64,000 bases of DNA, from positions 277,351,614-277,415,613 of the forward strand of contig CP136064.1 of assembly GCA_032622095.1 (NCBI GenBank). The letters run 5' to 3'. Under the pieces are notes generated by a model. The model was given only the letters and a program-made list of their open reading frames with translations, had not been told where the DNA came from and did not search any database. Within the stretch, counting starts at the first letter, position 1; every line of letters begins with the position of its first letter. Below are positions 63,861 through 64,000 of this stretch, one piece after another. Both the position numbers and the translations under genes were made by a program. The DNA comes from Siphonodentalium dalli (taxonomy: Eukaryota > Mollusca > Scaphopoda > Gadilida > Siphonodentaliidae).

Positions 63861-64000
63861 ATTAATGGCTGCGGACACACGTACCACAGTAGCGATGTCA
63901 TAGTAGGTGTGGCGTCTTATAATGATGGAGTTTGGTGACAATTGGTCGTCCTAGTTACTATGTCATGGCTAGTCATGCCCCGCTGCGTTTTCAGGATCAC

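Overview
The window looks like metazoan nuclear DNA, AT-rich and very repeat-dense, with GT-AG introns, non-LTR retrotransposon 3' ends, many palindromic DNA-transposon derivatives and minisatellites. A marine invertebrate is my guess from the repeat style; the sequence does not settle the species. No bacterial operons, rRNA, tRNA or CRISPR were found.

The one gene I can read with confidence is a plus-strand gamma-glutamyltransferase (GGT). Nine consecutive coding exons (44338-44571, 50201-50326, 51164-51261, 51784-51985, 52834-52994, 55318-55467, 56262-56398, 57250-57437, 63019-63259) join in phase without a gap. They cover the membrane anchor, the large subunit and the autocatalytic small subunit as far as the Gly-Gly oxyanion region. 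The last ~85 residues lie beyond the right edge. The start codon must lie upstream of 44338. Two short phase-compatible candidates are 1408-1439 and the TATA-led exon ending at 16039. If the first is right, intron 1 is 42.9 kb and holds most of this window.

Layout: 1-4250, foldback elements and small tandem arrays. 4383-9955, a 30-bp minisatellite of about 185 units with internal segmental duplication, starting at a LINE C-terminal remnant. 10.6-16 kb, palindromic elements, a 36-bp array and a candidate promoter/first exon. 16.4-17 kb, a 29-bp array. 17.7-20 kb, a 2.3-kb inverted repeat containing further palindromes. 20.3-21.6 kb, an element whose ends are inverted 16-bp arrays. 21.6-28.6 kb, LINE ends and an hAT-like element. 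29.4 kb, a 41-bp array. 33.1-36.3 kb, a second large 30-bp minisatellite. 36.7-37.7 kb, two GC3-rich exon-like segments that together resemble an FKBP-type fold. 38-44 kb, more foldbacks. 44.3-64 kb, the GGT exons, with introns full of the same repeats.

The main novelty is architectural. Several unrelated repeat families share a nested plan, in which an inverted repeat carries a complete hairpin in each arm. Other elements enclose minisatellites between terminal inverted repeats or build their ends from tandem repeats. I found no new enzymatic or defence system.
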